Shown piece by piece: positions 1-10,757 of a stretch of 64,000 bases of DNA. This DNA comes from Dugong dugon. Lineage: Eukaryota; Chordata; Mammalia; Sirenia; Dugongidae. A program made the translations under genes and the position numbers. The notes beneath the pieces were generated by a model. It was not told where the DNA came from. It worked only from the letters and a program-made list of their open reading frames with translations, and searched no databases. Position 1 is the stretch's first letter. Each line of letters starts with the position of its first letter. The DNA is taken from the NCBI GenBank assembly GCA_030035585.1, contig CM057477.1, forward strand, positions 59,749,447-59,813,446, in the 5' to 3' direction.

Positions 1-470
1 CACTACTTGTCTGTCAGTTTGTTGTACTGTGGTGGTGGCTTGCATGTTGCTGTGATGCTGGAAGCTGTGCCCCTGGTGTTTCAAATACCAGCAGGGTCAC
101 CCATGGTGGACAGGTTTCAGCAGAGCTTCCAGGCTGTGACAGACTAGCAAGAAAGGCCTGGCGATCTACTTCCAAAAATTAGCCAATGAAAATCTTATGG
201 ATCACAACAGAACATTGTCCATCTTGCTTGCTTTGAACACGTTATCAGGAGGCATCAATCACTGGAGGGAACATTATGCTTGGTGAAGTAGAGGGTCAAT
301 GAGGGCATGGGAGAGCCTCGGTGAGCTAGATTGGCACAGTAGCGACAACAGTGGACTCAAACATGCTGGAGATTGTGAAAATGACACAGGATTGGGCAGC
401 GTTTCATTCTGTTGTACATAAGGTCGCCATCAGTTGGAGTCAACTCGACGGCAGCTAATGTTATTTTGCA
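1..470 (+). mobile_element. RTE-derived non-autonomous element, internally deleted
   Basis: The left part (to about 225) matches the head seen reverse-complemented in the 14474-14805 element (GGTTTCAGC, then AGAAAGGCCTGGCGATCTAC). From about 230 it switches to the coding 3' end of RTE: ACATTATGCTTGG, AGGGTCAATGAGG, GTTTCATTCTGTTGTAC, ending GAGTCAACTCGACGGCAGCTAA. Head and tail lie next to each other, so the body is missing. It runs off the left edge or starts near it. No ORF survives. Confidence 0.75.
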
Positions 471-974
471 CGAAAGCAGAGTCAATGTGAAACTTACTAG
501 TTCCGAAAACAAGAGTACTCGTATATCGGAAAATCTCTATGTCAGAATAGAAGTTACCTTATGTTCTAATTTTCAACACACTTAAAAAAAGAACTTTGAA
601 GATTAGGGCACACACTTTACTCATTTCATCGAGATGATCCATTTTTCACCAGACCAAACACATATTTGACTTTGAGATAATCTTCATATCACAGAATAAG
701 ACTTTTTTTTAATTGTTATCAACAATGTGTATAACACAACTTTCGCCAATTCAGCTTCTGTTATTTGTAAAATTTAGTGTAACTAGTAAGTTTAAAACAA
801 AGGAAAAGGTATCTTCAACTAATAAAACTCGCTCCCTCACATCAGATGTTACCTTCCTAGTGAGGCCCTAGCCCGGCCTCCTCCAGCCTCCTTTCCTGCT
901 TTATTTTTCCTCTCAGCACAGATTACCATCAAACGTACTATATAATGTGTTTATTTACTTTCTCTATTGTCTCC
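471..974. other. AT-rich stretch, nothing recognised
   Basis: No ORF, SINE or LINE signature seen. It includes a short T-run near 703 and a small C-rich patch at 860-900. Confidence 0.5.
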
Positions 975-1133
975 TGGAAACCTGGTGGTGTAGTGGTTAA
1001 GTGCTACGACATCTAACCGAAAGTTCGACAGTTCGAATCCACCAGGCGCTCTTTGGAAACTCTATGGGGCAGTTCTCCTCTGTCCTGTAGGGTTGCTGTG
1101 AGTTGGAATCGATTCGACGGCAGTGGATTTTGG
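975..1133 (+). mobile_element. AfroSINE, short form
   Basis: The tRNA-like head shows GTGGTGTAGTGGTTAAGTG (A-box region) and GTTCGAATCC (B box, 1031-1040). It goes straight from the head to TTTGGAAACTCTATGGGGC, lacking the AGAAAGATGTGGCAGTCTGC middle block. The tail is GAGTTGGAATCGATTCGACGG. Confidence 0.93.
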
Positions 1134-1139
1134 GCTTAC

Positions 1140-1440
1140 TGTCTACCATGTAGCACTAGAATATAAACCACCACGAGGGTGGGGAGATATTTGTCTGCTT
1201 TGTTCCCTGCTCTATCTCCTGTCACATAGTTGTTGCTGTTGGGTACCATCGATTTGATTCCGATTCATAGCAACTCCATGTGACCGAGTAGAGCTGCCCC
1301 GTAGGGTTTCCTAGGCTGTAATCTTTACGAAAGCAGACCAGACCTTTCTCCCATGGAGCCACTGGGTGGATTCAGACCCCCAACCTTTCAGTTAGCAGTC
1401 AAGCACTTAACTATTGCTTAAAAAATATTTGTTGAATGAG
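1140..1440 (+). repeat. L2 3' end, split by an AfroSINE
   Basis: The left part (1140-1224) resembles the L2 3' region (AGAATATAAACC.CCACGAGGG, TTTGTCTGCTTTGTTC, CTGCTCTATC). The right part (1418-1440) carries AAATATTTGTTGAATGAG, the usual L2 end. The minus-strand AfroSINE at 1228-1417 separates them. Recognition is from memory of the L2 consensus. Confidence 0.6.
1228..1417 (-). mobile_element. AfroSINE inserted in an L2 relic
   Basis: Reverse-complemented tail TACCATCGATTTGATTCCGA at the left, CAACCTTTCAGTTAGCAG head at the right. The body has the CAGACCTTTCTCCCATGGAG version. No clear target-site duplication. Confidence 0.9.
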
Positions 1441-2003
1441 AGAATAGCTCTGGTTTTGAGGAATTCATTTATGTATTTTAGTGGTTGTATTAATATTCGT
1501 CCTTCTCTTTGATACCTGTGTCGTAAGGGTAACTCAGTTTCAGACCAGAACCTGTTTGTTACACACTCTTAGGATCTTACAGCAGGGCATGCAGAGTATT
1601 AATTACCGCCCTCCCTTTTTATTTTTTTGGCCATTAAGAGTTTTTTCTGTGCTGAGGGATAAAAAAATTAGTAGAATGCAGTCGCTTCTTGCAGTGGGAC
1701 AGACAGCCATGTATGCAAATATTTATGGTAGTAGATGCGTGCTGTATCAGAGGCAAACATACAGGGTGCTCTTGGGCAGATAGGGAAGGCTTCCGGAGGA
1801 GGTCATATTGAACTGAGTCTTGAAGAATGAGTAATAGAAGGCAGGCACCAGAGAGAGAATGGCATCCTAGCAAGACTGAACAACACAGTGGCTTTTTTTT
1901 CTAGTACTCTGCTATGAGTACTTTGTTACCCTCATCTTAAAACACTTTTACTTAGTATCCACCAAATTCATGGAATGTTTTTCTGGGGTCAACATGGAAA
2001 TTA
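1441..2003. other. No gene or repeat recognised
   Basis: Two overlapping opposite-strand open frames of 100 and 79 codons lie here (1481-1783 plus, 1634-1873 minus). Neither has a motif, signal or compositional bias that I recognise, so I treat both as chance. Confidence 0.45.
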
Positions 2004-2180
2004 CCATGGTGTTTTTGTTAAGGTTGGAGGTTCGAGTCTGCCCAGAGGCCCTTTGGAAGAAAGGCCCGGTGATCTAATTTCAAAAAATCAGCCATTGAAA
2101 ACCCTGTGGAGCACAGTTGTACTCTAACACACACTGGGTCACCATGAAGTGGAGTTGACTTGATGGCAACTGGTTTCTGT
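2004..2180 (+). mobile_element. AfroSINE, second subfamily, head degraded
   Basis: The body reads AGAAAGGCCCGGTGATCTA, AATCAGCCATTGAAAACCC and GAGCACAGTTGTACTCT, followed by GGGTCACCATGAAGTGGAGT. This differs from the GATGTGGCAGTCTGCTTCC body of the common form. The A-box region is eroded. Confidence 0.88.
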
Positions 2181-2777
2181 TAAGGACTGTCTGCAACAGG
2201 AAAGACTAATTAGAACTAAGTTCTGTTTAAGTTCTTAATTATAAACTAATATGTGTTTTTGATTTAAAGATTTTTCTTTTCATTAGACTCATTATGGTTT
2301 TAAGGTACAAAGTAGAAAACTCAGTAACAGTTGAACGAAGCTGATTTACCTGCATCCTTGTGTTTTGGACATACAGAATTATTACTGAGATAATGCGTAC
2401 ATGTGTGTTCTTAAGAGTAACTTAGCTTAGATATGTTCAGTGATTCTTCACAAGAGGATTTTTACCACTTTTAAACCTTATAATTTTTATAGATTCTTGT
2501 CTTCTGTAAGGTCTCCACATCATTTACCAAATTTCCTATTTTAAAGATGATAGAAGTTCAGGCATCTTAGTCAACATCTGTTCTTAGTCAACATCTGTTC
2601 TGAAAAGCACTTAAATTTCATTTTCTTTTTTCTCCTTTAAGTAGATAAAACAAAGGAAATATTTGCAGACTTTGTCTTTGTCAGTGATATATTAAATAAC
2701 TTTTAAGTTGACCCTTGAAACAACCCACATTATGGTAGGGCAAAAAAGAGACTTTGCCCTACTTTGGCTTATGGACT
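2181..2777. other. AT-rich stretch with a 17-bp direct duplication
   Basis: TCTTAGTCAACATCTGT occurs twice back to back at 2565-2581 and 2582-2598. Otherwise nothing is recognised. Confidence 0.5.
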
Positions 2778-2977
2778 ATAACCCATTGCTGTCGAGTCAA
2801 TTCCGACTCACAGTCACCCTACAGAACAGAGTGGAACTGCCCCATTAGGATTTCCAAGGCTGAAATCCTTATGGAAGCAGCCTGCCACATCTTTCTCCCG
2901 CAGAGTGGCTAGCGAGTTCAAGCCGCCCATCTTTTGGTTAGCAGCTGAGCACTTAACCATTGTGCCATCAGGACTCC
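2778..2977 (-). mobile_element. AfroSINE, full-length common form
   Basis: On the plus strand it runs from TTGCTGTCGAGTCAATTCCG to CCATTGTGCCATCAGGACTCC. It includes the CTGCCACATCTTTCTCCCGC block and an eroded B box (TTCAAGCCG). Confidence 0.93.
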
Positions 2978-3667
2978 TTTATATGAACTATGGCATGTCT
3001 ATGTCTCTACTAACTGAGATTATGCTTCAGAATAGGCTGTTGTCTAGTATCCTTCCATCCATCCGTCCCTTAATGTTTTGAACATAGACATGTTTCTGTG
3101 CTGGGATTACAAAGATTCATAATAAATACTTTTCCTATATTTAAGCTGCTCACTATTTGGTATGGTAACCTAATAGTAAGTAAAACTTCAAAATTTACTT
3201 CTAATAAATGTGTAGCTAAATTTAACAGAATGATTCTTGGAAAAATAGAATTGAATATTTGAAAGTATATGACACTGGCATTCTTTCCCTTTAACTTTGC
3301 AAATCTCTCAGAAGTCCCTCCAAAAGTTATCCTTTAACAAATTTGTCAACTAGTTTCCATTGCTGCTGCTAACTCACTCATTAAGGCTACGTAAATATTA
3401 CTTGTTAATGTCTATGGGTTGCTGGAGTCACTTACTGAAATTTAAGGAAGGTGAAGGTGGGGACTCTGGTACATCTTATTCCATGATTGATGTTCATCCA
3501 GTGATGGTGGTTGCCATGGTAAGCACTTGCTGCTACCTGTTTCTGCAGCTTCCTCCTACTCTTTTCTATTTTCAGAGGGCCATCTACATTTTACAAACTC
3601 ATTGTCACCTCAGTTCCACCAGTGTTAGCTAATTGCATCCTTGATTTCTGCGCCCCTAACTGAACCT
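2978..3667. other. No gene or repeat recognised
   Basis: A 90-codon open frame (3360-3632, plus) has no recognisable domain. The stretch is AT-rich, with a GGTGAAGGTGGGGACTC patch near 3450. Confidence 0.45.
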
Positions 3668-3803
3668 AAGGAGCCCCGCTGGTGCAATGGTTGAGCAGTC
3701 GGCTGCTAACCGAAAGGTCAGTGGTTTGAGCACACCATTGGCTCCATGGGAGAAAAAACCTGGTGATCTGCTCTCATAAAGATGAAAAAGAAAAAAAAAA
3801 AAA
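3668..3803 (+). mobile_element. AfroSINE 5' half ending in an A-run
   Basis: Starts GGAGCCCCGCTGGTGCAATG and breaks off after GGTGATCTGCTCTCATAAAG. An A-rich run (3784-3803) follows, which is also the tail junction of the next, inverted SINE. Confidence 0.85.
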
Positions 3804-4008
3804 CCCAAACCTGTTGCTGTGGAGTCCATTCTGACTCATAGTGACCTATGGAATAGTGTAGAACTGCCCCATAGGGTTTCCTAGGCTGTAATCTTCACAG
3901 AAGCAGATCGGCAAGTCTTTTCTCCCATGGAGTGGCTGGTAGGTTTGAACCACCGACCTTTTGGTTAGCAGCTGAGCACTTTTACCAGGGCACCACCAGA
4001 AGGCTCTT
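3804..4008 (-). mobile_element. AfroSINE, left arm of head-to-head pair
   Basis: The tail is at the left (TGTTGCTGTGGAGTCCATTC) and the head at the right. The head reads, on the plus strand, CCAGGGCACCACCAG (3985-3999), a rare form of the A-box region. It faces the head of the plus-strand copy starting near 4013. Confidence 0.92.
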
Positions 4009-4012
4009 ATAA

Positions 4013-4203
4013 AAGAAGCTCCTGGTGGTGCCCTGGTTAAGAGCTCAGCCGCAAACCCAAAGGTCGGTGGTCCAAACCGACCAGCCACTCTGCAGAAGAA
4101 AGATGTGGCATTTGCTTCCGTAAAGATTACAGCCTTGGAAACCCTACGGGGCAGTTCTGCTCTGTCCTGTAGGATCACTGTGAGTCGGAATCCACTTGAG
4201 GGC
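4013..4203 (+). mobile_element. AfroSINE, right arm of head-to-head pair
   Basis: The head CTGGTGGTGCCCTGG (4022-4036) is the exact reverse complement of 3985-3999 and shares its unusual CCCTGG in place of the common GCAGTGG. The body is the common form and the tail is GAGTCGGAATCCACTTGAGG. Confidence 0.92.
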
Positions 4204-4286
4204 TCCGAACAACAACTGAATATACCTATTTTTATGTTTGAAGTCACTAAGTCTTCTAAATACTTTTAACAATTTATAATACAGTA

Positions 4287-4495
4287 CAGGAGCCCTGGTG
4301 GCACACTGGTTGAGCGCTGGGTTGCTAACTGAAAAGTCAGTGGTTTGAACCCACCAGCCGCTCCATGGGAGAAAGATGTGACAGTCTGCTTCCCTAAAGA
4401 TTTATGGTCTTGGAAACCCTATGAAGCAGTTCTACTCTGTCCTATAGAGTTGCTATGAATCGGAATTGACTCAATGGCAGTGGGTTTGGTTTGGG
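4287..4495 (+). mobile_element. AfroSINE, full-length common form
   Basis: GGAGCCCTGGTGGCACACTG head, GGTTTGAACCC B-box region, GAAAGATGTGACAGTCTGC body, and tail TCGGAATTGACTCAATGGCA followed by GGGTTTGGTTTGG. It is the fourth SINE in about 830 bp. Confidence 0.94.
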
Positions 4496-6057
4496 ATAAT
4501 ACAGTAGCTTTTAAATCTCATACAGTAACAGCCGTTTCTTATTTTTCAGTGTGAGCTCACTTTCAGTGTGATTCCACTTTGCATTTGGATCATTGTCTAG
4601 TCTTTTTCTGGAAATTGCAGGTGGTGTTTATAAATATTTTGTAAATGCTTTCTGCTGATAAATTCCTCAGAATTTAGTCTATAATTTAAAAAAACCAAGT
4701 CTCATTCCTGTCTCTAGGCACCAAGACACTAACTTAAAATAAGTTTAAAAAATTGCTTGACTAGTACAAGCTGTTGTTCACATTGTTTGTGGCCTGTGTA
4801 ACAGACTGCCGTGTTGGGGAGGAGACAGCTCAATTTTTCATTGGCTGAAGAATAAAGCAATATTATTTATGAAAGAAAAAAAATTAATGAGTGGTGTATT
4901 TGGATGGGTAGATGTATGCTAAAGTAGTAATTTATTTTCTATTACTTATCATATTTTTGTCATGGAAACTTCCTGCACTGGCCTTTTGGACGGTGTCCAT
5001 TTGCAAAAAGGAGAAAAAAAATCCACCTCTGACATAAAGCTGAGGGGGAGAGGCGTGGTATTTATTTCAGTAAAATGTTCCATTAAAAAAAAATTATAAT
5101 CCTCTTTTTTTGCCTCCCATTTTCCTGAAATCTTACTACTCTTCTAAGCTTAGGTTAACTTTTTTGTTTTTCTCTATAGTTGGCTCTTTTTAAACGTTGT
5201 GTCTATTTCCTGTGACCATAGAGTTTTAATATATAATGAGAGTTTAGTTATTTTATCATAACTCAAATTTGTGCTATTTTGCCAGTATGTAAGCAACAGA
5301 GTATCAGTTTAAAAACGTGTGCTATTCAGATTTTTTTTCTGCAGATGTGTGATAATACATTTTATCCAAGGGAAGCTGCTTAGGCGTACTAATTTAAGTA
5401 ATTTGATATAGCTCTAATTTGTGTAACATTGAGGAATAAGTTATAGGTTATTAGAATGTGTTCTGTATTTAAAAATGTATGTGCATGTATTTTTTTTTGA
5501 TATTTTACGTTTTCAACTAAGATTTTTATCCTGTTAAAACAGAAATCCCCAATATTTTTTCTTCATCAGCTTTTATAAAATATAGAATTATACATCATTT
5601 TCTCTTTCTCCATAATGTTTATTCACTCCCTTCTGGCAGTTTTAGACATTCTGCTTATTGCTTTTACATTGTGGTTGCTTGTAATAATGCCTCCACTAGA
5701 CCATTTAATAAATTTTTTAACATTGCCCTCAAGAAACTAGATAGTGCATAGGAAGACTAGAAAAGGCTTCATTATTCTGCCCGTATTATGAATGGTAATC
5801 CTACTTCTAAAAATAACAGACACTTATTTTTTTCTGATGTGGTTTAGCTCTCCATTTTTTAAATACTTAAAAGGATGATGTTGCAAACTTGAGAGCAGAA
5901 AAGACATCATTGGGGGAATTCTCTTGTCAGGATTTTGGAAAGCTTGCATGAAACTTCATTATTGATGATTCCTGGTAGTACGTGGTTTAATGTTGCAATA
6001 CCAAGAAAGAATAAAATCGCTTACCCACAAAATAAAAAAAGGATTAATAATATATTT
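4496..6057. other. 1.56-kb AT-rich stretch without recognised gene or repeat
   Basis: No open frame of note and no SINE, LINE or LTR signature. Many short A- and T-runs. It is one of the longest unassigned stretches in the window. Confidence 0.5.
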
Positions 6058-6096
6058 ATACATGCATTGCCGTTGAGTCGATTCTGATTGATAGTT
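6058..6096 (-). mobile_element. Tail-only AfroSINE fragment
   Basis: ATTGCCGTTGAGTCGATTCT is the reverse-complemented SINE/RTE tail, with no body. It abuts the full plus-strand SINE that starts at 6106. Confidence 0.7.
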
Positions 6097-6105
6097 TCCT
6101 TATAG

Positions 6106-6287
6106 GAGCCCTGCTGGTGCAGTGGTTAAAGCACTTGGCTACTAACCGAAAGGTTGACAGTTCGAACCCAGCAGCGGCTCCAAGGGAGAAAGATGTGGCA
6201 GTCTGCTTCCGTAAAGATTTATAGCCTTGGAAACCCTGTGGGACGGTTCTGTTCTGTCTTATAGGGTCGATATGAGTCCGAACTGAA
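6106..6287 (+). mobile_element. AfroSINE, common form with intact B box
   Basis: GGAGCCCTGCTGGTGCAGTG head, GTTCGAACCC (6160-6169) as B box, full middle block. The tail is truncated or diverged after GGTCGATATGAGTCCGAACT. Confidence 0.93.
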
Positions 6288-7658
6288 GCCAAACTGAAAT
6301 TGTAGATTTACTTTTACTCTCCTTGGCCCTGTCCTTTAGCTTTTGTCTGTTTAATGGAAATTTTGGGGGTGATTCAGGTCAGCCTATTTAGAACCATCTT
6401 AGACGAGTTTGGGTCTTGGTTCGAGGCACTCATTTTCTGTTCCGGCTGAGGAAAATAGAAGAGACTGCCAACCATCCAGATTTAATCGTTGTCTACTTCT
6501 ATTTCAACCAAATAGGATTAGAATAAAGATATCTAGCTATAATGTGGGCTGCAAGAGTAGTTGGGGATTATTGTATCAGCATTCTAAGGCATTTTCCTGA
6601 GTCCTGTCTCGCTTCCCGCCAGTCCTTCCTCTACCCTACAGCTAGAATGATCTATTTATTCCTTTAAATAATACTTTTGGAAAAAGTTATAAAACGTAAA
6701 AAGAAGACTATAATAGCTTTCCTATTCCAGTATCCATTTAAAGCAAATATGCTTTAATATTTTTGGCATATTTTGCTTCCATTCTTTCTAATTTATTTTT
6801 CTTTTACTGAAATTACTCCGTTTTCACAGAAATAAACACAGCACATGCAATTATAGAGAATTAAAAAATGCAGTAAAATACTGTATCAGTGAGGGCTTAG
6901 TGAAGGAAACAGAAGACATTCTGGATATTTTAAGCAGAAAGGGATTTAATTCAGGGAATTGCATCCTTAAAAGTCCCTGAGAGATCTCAGTGAGTGAGAA
7001 TCAGAGTGCCACCACTGGACTGTGTGTGTTAAGGTGCAGTTCTGAGGTCAGGAAGCTGCTGCTGTTACTGGCAGTACCACTGCTGCAGCCACAGGTGTCA
7101 CACCTGCAAAGCTGGTGACTAGACTCTGGATGGGAATTCTGGCCACTGCAAACACATCTGTTGGACCTTGCTTTTTGGCTACCCCCAGCAGTGGGAAGAT
7201 GGCTTCTGCTTCACTTTTGCCCTTCAAATCTAGTGCACCTGATTGGCAGAACCTGGGTCACATCCAGAACCTGAGGGAGTTTGGGAAATGTAGTTTTTAG
7301 CCTTCTAGCCTATATGCTTAGAGGGGGTGTTGGGGGATGCAGGGGACACACATGGATGCCAAATGCCAGTAAACAATATCCAGCCCAAGCATAAAGATGA
7401 AAGTTCAAAATACTCTTGAAATCCCATTACCCAGAAATAACCATATTTAACATTAGGCATATGTTGTTCCAGATATCTTTCCTTTCCATATATACAGATA
7501 GACAAAAATACCTTTAAAAAATAGGATCATACAATAGATGCTATTTTAAATTAAAAATATTTAATTTCACTTGAATTAACATATTGATGGGATGTTTGAA
7601 CTTCACATACTTTTTTTTTTCTTCCATAATACAGGTATGTTATGGAAAAAAAGAGCAA
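6288..7658. other. Unassigned stretch with a possible ancient interspersed repeat
   Basis: 6890-7330 (TCAGTGAGGGCTTAGTGAAG, AAGCAGAAAGGGATTTAAT, and near its end GGGAAATGTAGTTTTTAG) looks like an old mammalian repeat that I cannot name. Small open frames at 6409-6600, 7115-7300 and 7305-7505 (minus) have no recognisable content. Confidence 0.4.
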
Positions 7659-7804
7659 AAACCAAACCTGTTGCCGTCAGGTCGACTCTGATTCATAGCA
7701 GAGTAGAACTGCCCCATAGGGTTTCCAAGGAGTGGCTGGTGGATTCGAACTGCCGATCTTTTGGTTAGCTGCCAAACTCTTAACTACTGCACCACCAGGG
7801 CTCC
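7659..7804 (-). mobile_element. AfroSINE, short form
   Basis: Lacks the CTGCCACATCTTTCTCCC block: GGGTTTCCAAGG joins directly to AGTGGCTGGTGGATTCGAAC. B box GATTCGAAC is near intact. The head end is CACCACCAGGGCTCC. Confidence 0.93.
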
Positions 7805-7960
7805 ATGTTATGAAAGAACCTTTTATATTTTAAGAAAAGATAGTAAGAAAAACATTTAAGTTGCTTCAGCCAGTGGGGTTTTGCTTATCTCCATCATTCA
7901 GGTTTAGGTATGCTCACTTGATTCCCACCTGTGAAAGATGAAATGTTCACACTCTCGTGT

Positions 7961-8385
7961 TATGGCTGTTCGTTGCTGTCAAGTCAGCGCGGACTCATGG
8001 CAACCTTACATGTAACAGAACGAAACATTGCCGGGTCCTGTGCCATCTTCATGATTGTTGGTATGTTTGAGTCCATAGTTTCAATTATTGCATCAGTCCT
8101 TATCATTGAGAGTTTCCCTTGGTTTTGCTGGTCTTCTACTTTCCCAAACAGTATCTTTTCTAGTGATTGGTCTTTCCTGATGACATGTCAAAAGTAAGTC
8201 TTGCCATCTTGCTTCTAAGGAACATCCTGATTGTGTTTCCTGTAAGAACAATTTGTTCATTCTTCTGGCAGTCTACGATGTATTCAATATTCTTTGCCAA
8301 CACCACAGTTTGAAAGCATCAGTTCTTCCTCCGTCTTCTGTTTTCATTGCCTAACTTTTTTATGCATGTGAGGTGACTGAAATAG
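7961..8385 (-). mobile_element. RTE-type LINE, 3' end only
   Basis: On the plus strand it begins with the reverse complement of the RTE tail (GCTGTCAAGTCAGCGCGGAC) and continues through GTAACAGAACGAAACATTGC and CAATTTGTTCATTCTTCTGG, parallel to 60742-61232 and 63509-64000. It encodes, on the minus strand, the degraded C-terminal end of the RTE reverse transcriptase polyprotein. It is 5' truncated near GAGGTGACTGAAA. Confidence 0.85.
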
Positions 8386-8870
8386 TTCATCCCATATCCT
8401 CTCCCCATCACCTCCTGATTTTATGTGTAACTTTTACATTTTCAGATTTATCACCTTCACATTTTGTTTTGTAACCATAATGCTAATATTTTTTTCTCTA
8501 AGATTTATATTTGGATGCATTCCATGCTTACCTTAAGTTGTTTTACCATGGTCTGTATACTCCTGAGTTCTTTATTTTGACCCAGTTCTTAATGACTTGG
8601 ATTTCATTGTCAAGTAGTACTTTCAGGAATGGCCCATTGGTATTTTTTGTGTTGTTTTAGGTTTAAGAGTATCTGCCTGTTGTCTTTGTGCATGAATGAT
8701 AACTTGGCTGAACATAATATTCTTGGTGCCATTTTTCTTCCCTACAAAATTTGTTCCACTGTCTTCTGACTTTTTTATTGTTGTGGAAAAATCCAAGAAC
8801 AGTCTGATTTTCCCACATTGCTTTTTCTGTCTGGATGCCTGAACAATTCTTTTTTTTTTTTTTAATTCTT
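8386..8870 (-). mobile_element. Old L1 fragment, ORF1-proximal, antisense
   Basis: Plus-strand phrases such as ATGATAACTTGGCTGAACAT, CCACTGTCTTCTGACTTT and TTTTCTGTCTGGATGCCTG resemble the reverse complement of the L1 ORF1 region, comparable to 45540-45700 and 48350-48740. It is strongly diverged. Confidence 0.4.
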
Positions 8871-9689
8871 CAAGTTTAGTAACGTAGTGTCTTTGTTTTC
8901 ATTATATCCAAATAGAAAAATTATATTTCTGTTTAACACTGTGATTTAGATTTCTTCATCTAAAAAACACCTGAGGGTACTCTTTCTTTATGCTTTTTGA
9001 CATGGTGCATTACATAAAATAGCTAATTTTTTCAGACCAATGTAAGAGTATTAAAGAATGCATTTAACTTTTCAGTTCCAGATTAACTCAGTACTTAAAA
9101 ACGTACCTTATGTGGTGTTGAGTTTCCTACCATACAGGCGGAGGAGCACCTGCCATTGTGAGATGGTTTCTACTCTCTGGGATCGAAGACTGAAATAGGT
9201 GATCTCTAAGTTCCCTCTTTTATTCCTTAATTAATAGATCATGAATATCAGAATAAGCCCATAACTAGGTAACATTCTAGTGAACTCTTTTGAATGATAA
9301 TTGTGTTTGATGTAATGAAAATGAATGAACTGTTTCCAGGTCTTGATAATCAACTCATCCTTCACAAATCTTTTCCTAGGAGTTTTAGATTCTGGGAAGA
9401 TGACTAAACTTGACTACTATAAATAAAGTAAAATTCATGTCTGCGATATTAAGTTAGAATCCTTTATGACTGTTTCTTTTCCTGTCCTACATTGTTTTGT
9501 TCTTGAAATCTGAAAGCTCTAGATTTCTAGGCGTTTTTCAGTAAATATACTCATTTTAGTTATTACATTTTCCTCAGAAGATTTTGTCCCAGATTAATCC
9601 CAAGTTATTTATCTGAATCTTATATATTGTAGCTTCATATAAGATTTTATTTGGAAAGAGTTATCCTTGAATTTAAAAGTTTAAAACCA
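8871..9689. other. AT-rich stretch, nothing recognised
   Basis: No SINE, LINE or LTR signature and no open frame of note. Confidence 0.45.
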
Positions 9690-9800
9690 CGAGTCTAGTT
9701 TATATCCCTTCACAGATGAGGAAAATGAGAATTAGAGAAGTAAATGACTTTCCGCAGGCCCAGTTAATAAGCTGGAGAGCCTGGCTCGTAATTTTTAATG
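9690..9800 (+). repeat. MIR fragment
   Basis: CACAGATGAGGAAAATGAGA, then TAGAGAAGTAAATGACTTTC and AATAAGCTGGAGAGCCTGG follow the order of the MIR core and 3' half. Identified from memory of the consensus. Confidence 0.7.
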
Positions 9801-9968
9801 CTCCTTCAGATGCACGATGCTGAGAAATGAAAGTTTGGAGCAGTCTTCATTCAAAATTTATCATATTATATACATATTTTAAAATGCTAGAGATAATTTT
9901 TACTTTGAAATAATTACTGTAATGGTTGCTGAATAGATTTTCTAATTCATCATTCTTTCTCTATTTAT

Positions 9969-10125
9969 TGGAGCCCTGATGACGTAGTGGTTAAGAGCTT
10001 GGCTGCTAACCAAAAGGTCAGCAGTTCAAATCCACCAGCTCCTCCTTGGAAACCCTGTGGGGCAGTTCTACTCTGCCCTCTAGGGTTGGTATGAGTTGGA
10101 ATTGACTCAACGGCACCTAGCAACA
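9969..10125 (+). mobile_element. AfroSINE, short form
   Basis: GGAGCCCTGATGACGTAGTG head, direct junction CTCCTTGGAAACCCTGTGGG, tail ATTGACTCAACGGCACCTAG followed by CAACAAAC, which is RTE-like. Confidence 0.93.
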
Positions 10126-10550
10126 AACGATGACAATTCTATTAAGGAAAGACTTTCTCTTCTCTCCATTTATTTTAGTGTATATCAGTATGGACTTATG
10201 GCTTCCTATTTTACTCAATGAGTTATAAACCGTTATTATTTATTTGGATGTGCAGATTATCTCCAATCAGGCAGTAGGAGCCCTACAGGCTAGCTTCTCT
10301 GTTTTTCCAGTATGTTCCAATCATCTTCAAGCAATTCTTTACTTTATGGCATAATGAGATATCCCAGGCTCATTTTGCTTTTTCCACGTCCCAGTCCTGG
10401 AATCAGCCCTTTCTTTAAGGAGCTCTGGATCTTTTTAATGGAGAACAGTATTTCAGAATCACAGTCTGAGCATTAAGTGTGTGTACTTATCGCTATTGGG
10501 ATGTCGCTGCTCCCAGACCTTCTCAGTGGATATAGCTATATACACATTTC
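10126..10550. other. Unassigned, possibly an old LINE fragment
   Basis: CCAGTCCTGGAATCAGCCCT, then AAGGAGCTCTGGATC and GGAGAACAGTATTTCAGAATC look like a known ancient mammalian repeat, but I cannot assign the family. It appears to continue after the SINE at 10551-10757. Confidence 0.35.
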
Positions 10551-10757
10551 TAAAACCAAACCCACTGCCGTCGAGTTGATTCCGACTCATAGCGACCCCA
10601 CAGGACAGAGTAGAACTGCCCCATAGAGTTTCCAAGGCTGTAGATCTTTACAGAAGCAGACTGCCACATCTTTTTCCTGCAGAGCGGCTGTTGGGCTTGA
10701 ACCACCAGCTTTTGGTTAGCAGCCAAGCACTTTAACCACTGTGCTACCAGGGCTCCT
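10551..10757 (-). mobile_element. AfroSINE, full-length common form
   Basis: Well preserved: ACTGCCGTCGAGTTGATTCC at the left, CTGCCACATCTTTTTCCTGC in the middle, GTGCTACCAGGGCTCCTT at the right. The flanks TATATACACATTT and TATATACACACAT look like a target-site duplication (about 10532-10543 and 10758-10768). Confidence 0.94.

Noticed and set aside
975-1133. tRNA gene at the AfroSINE head
   Set aside because: A- and B-box-like words are present, but they belong to the SINE head. No cloverleaf with acceptor stem and CCA-side context was found. The same holds for the other heads.
1481-1783. 100-codon plus-strand frame as a gene
   Set aside because: No motif, overlapped by an opposite 79-codon frame, and AT-rich composition makes such frames expected by chance.
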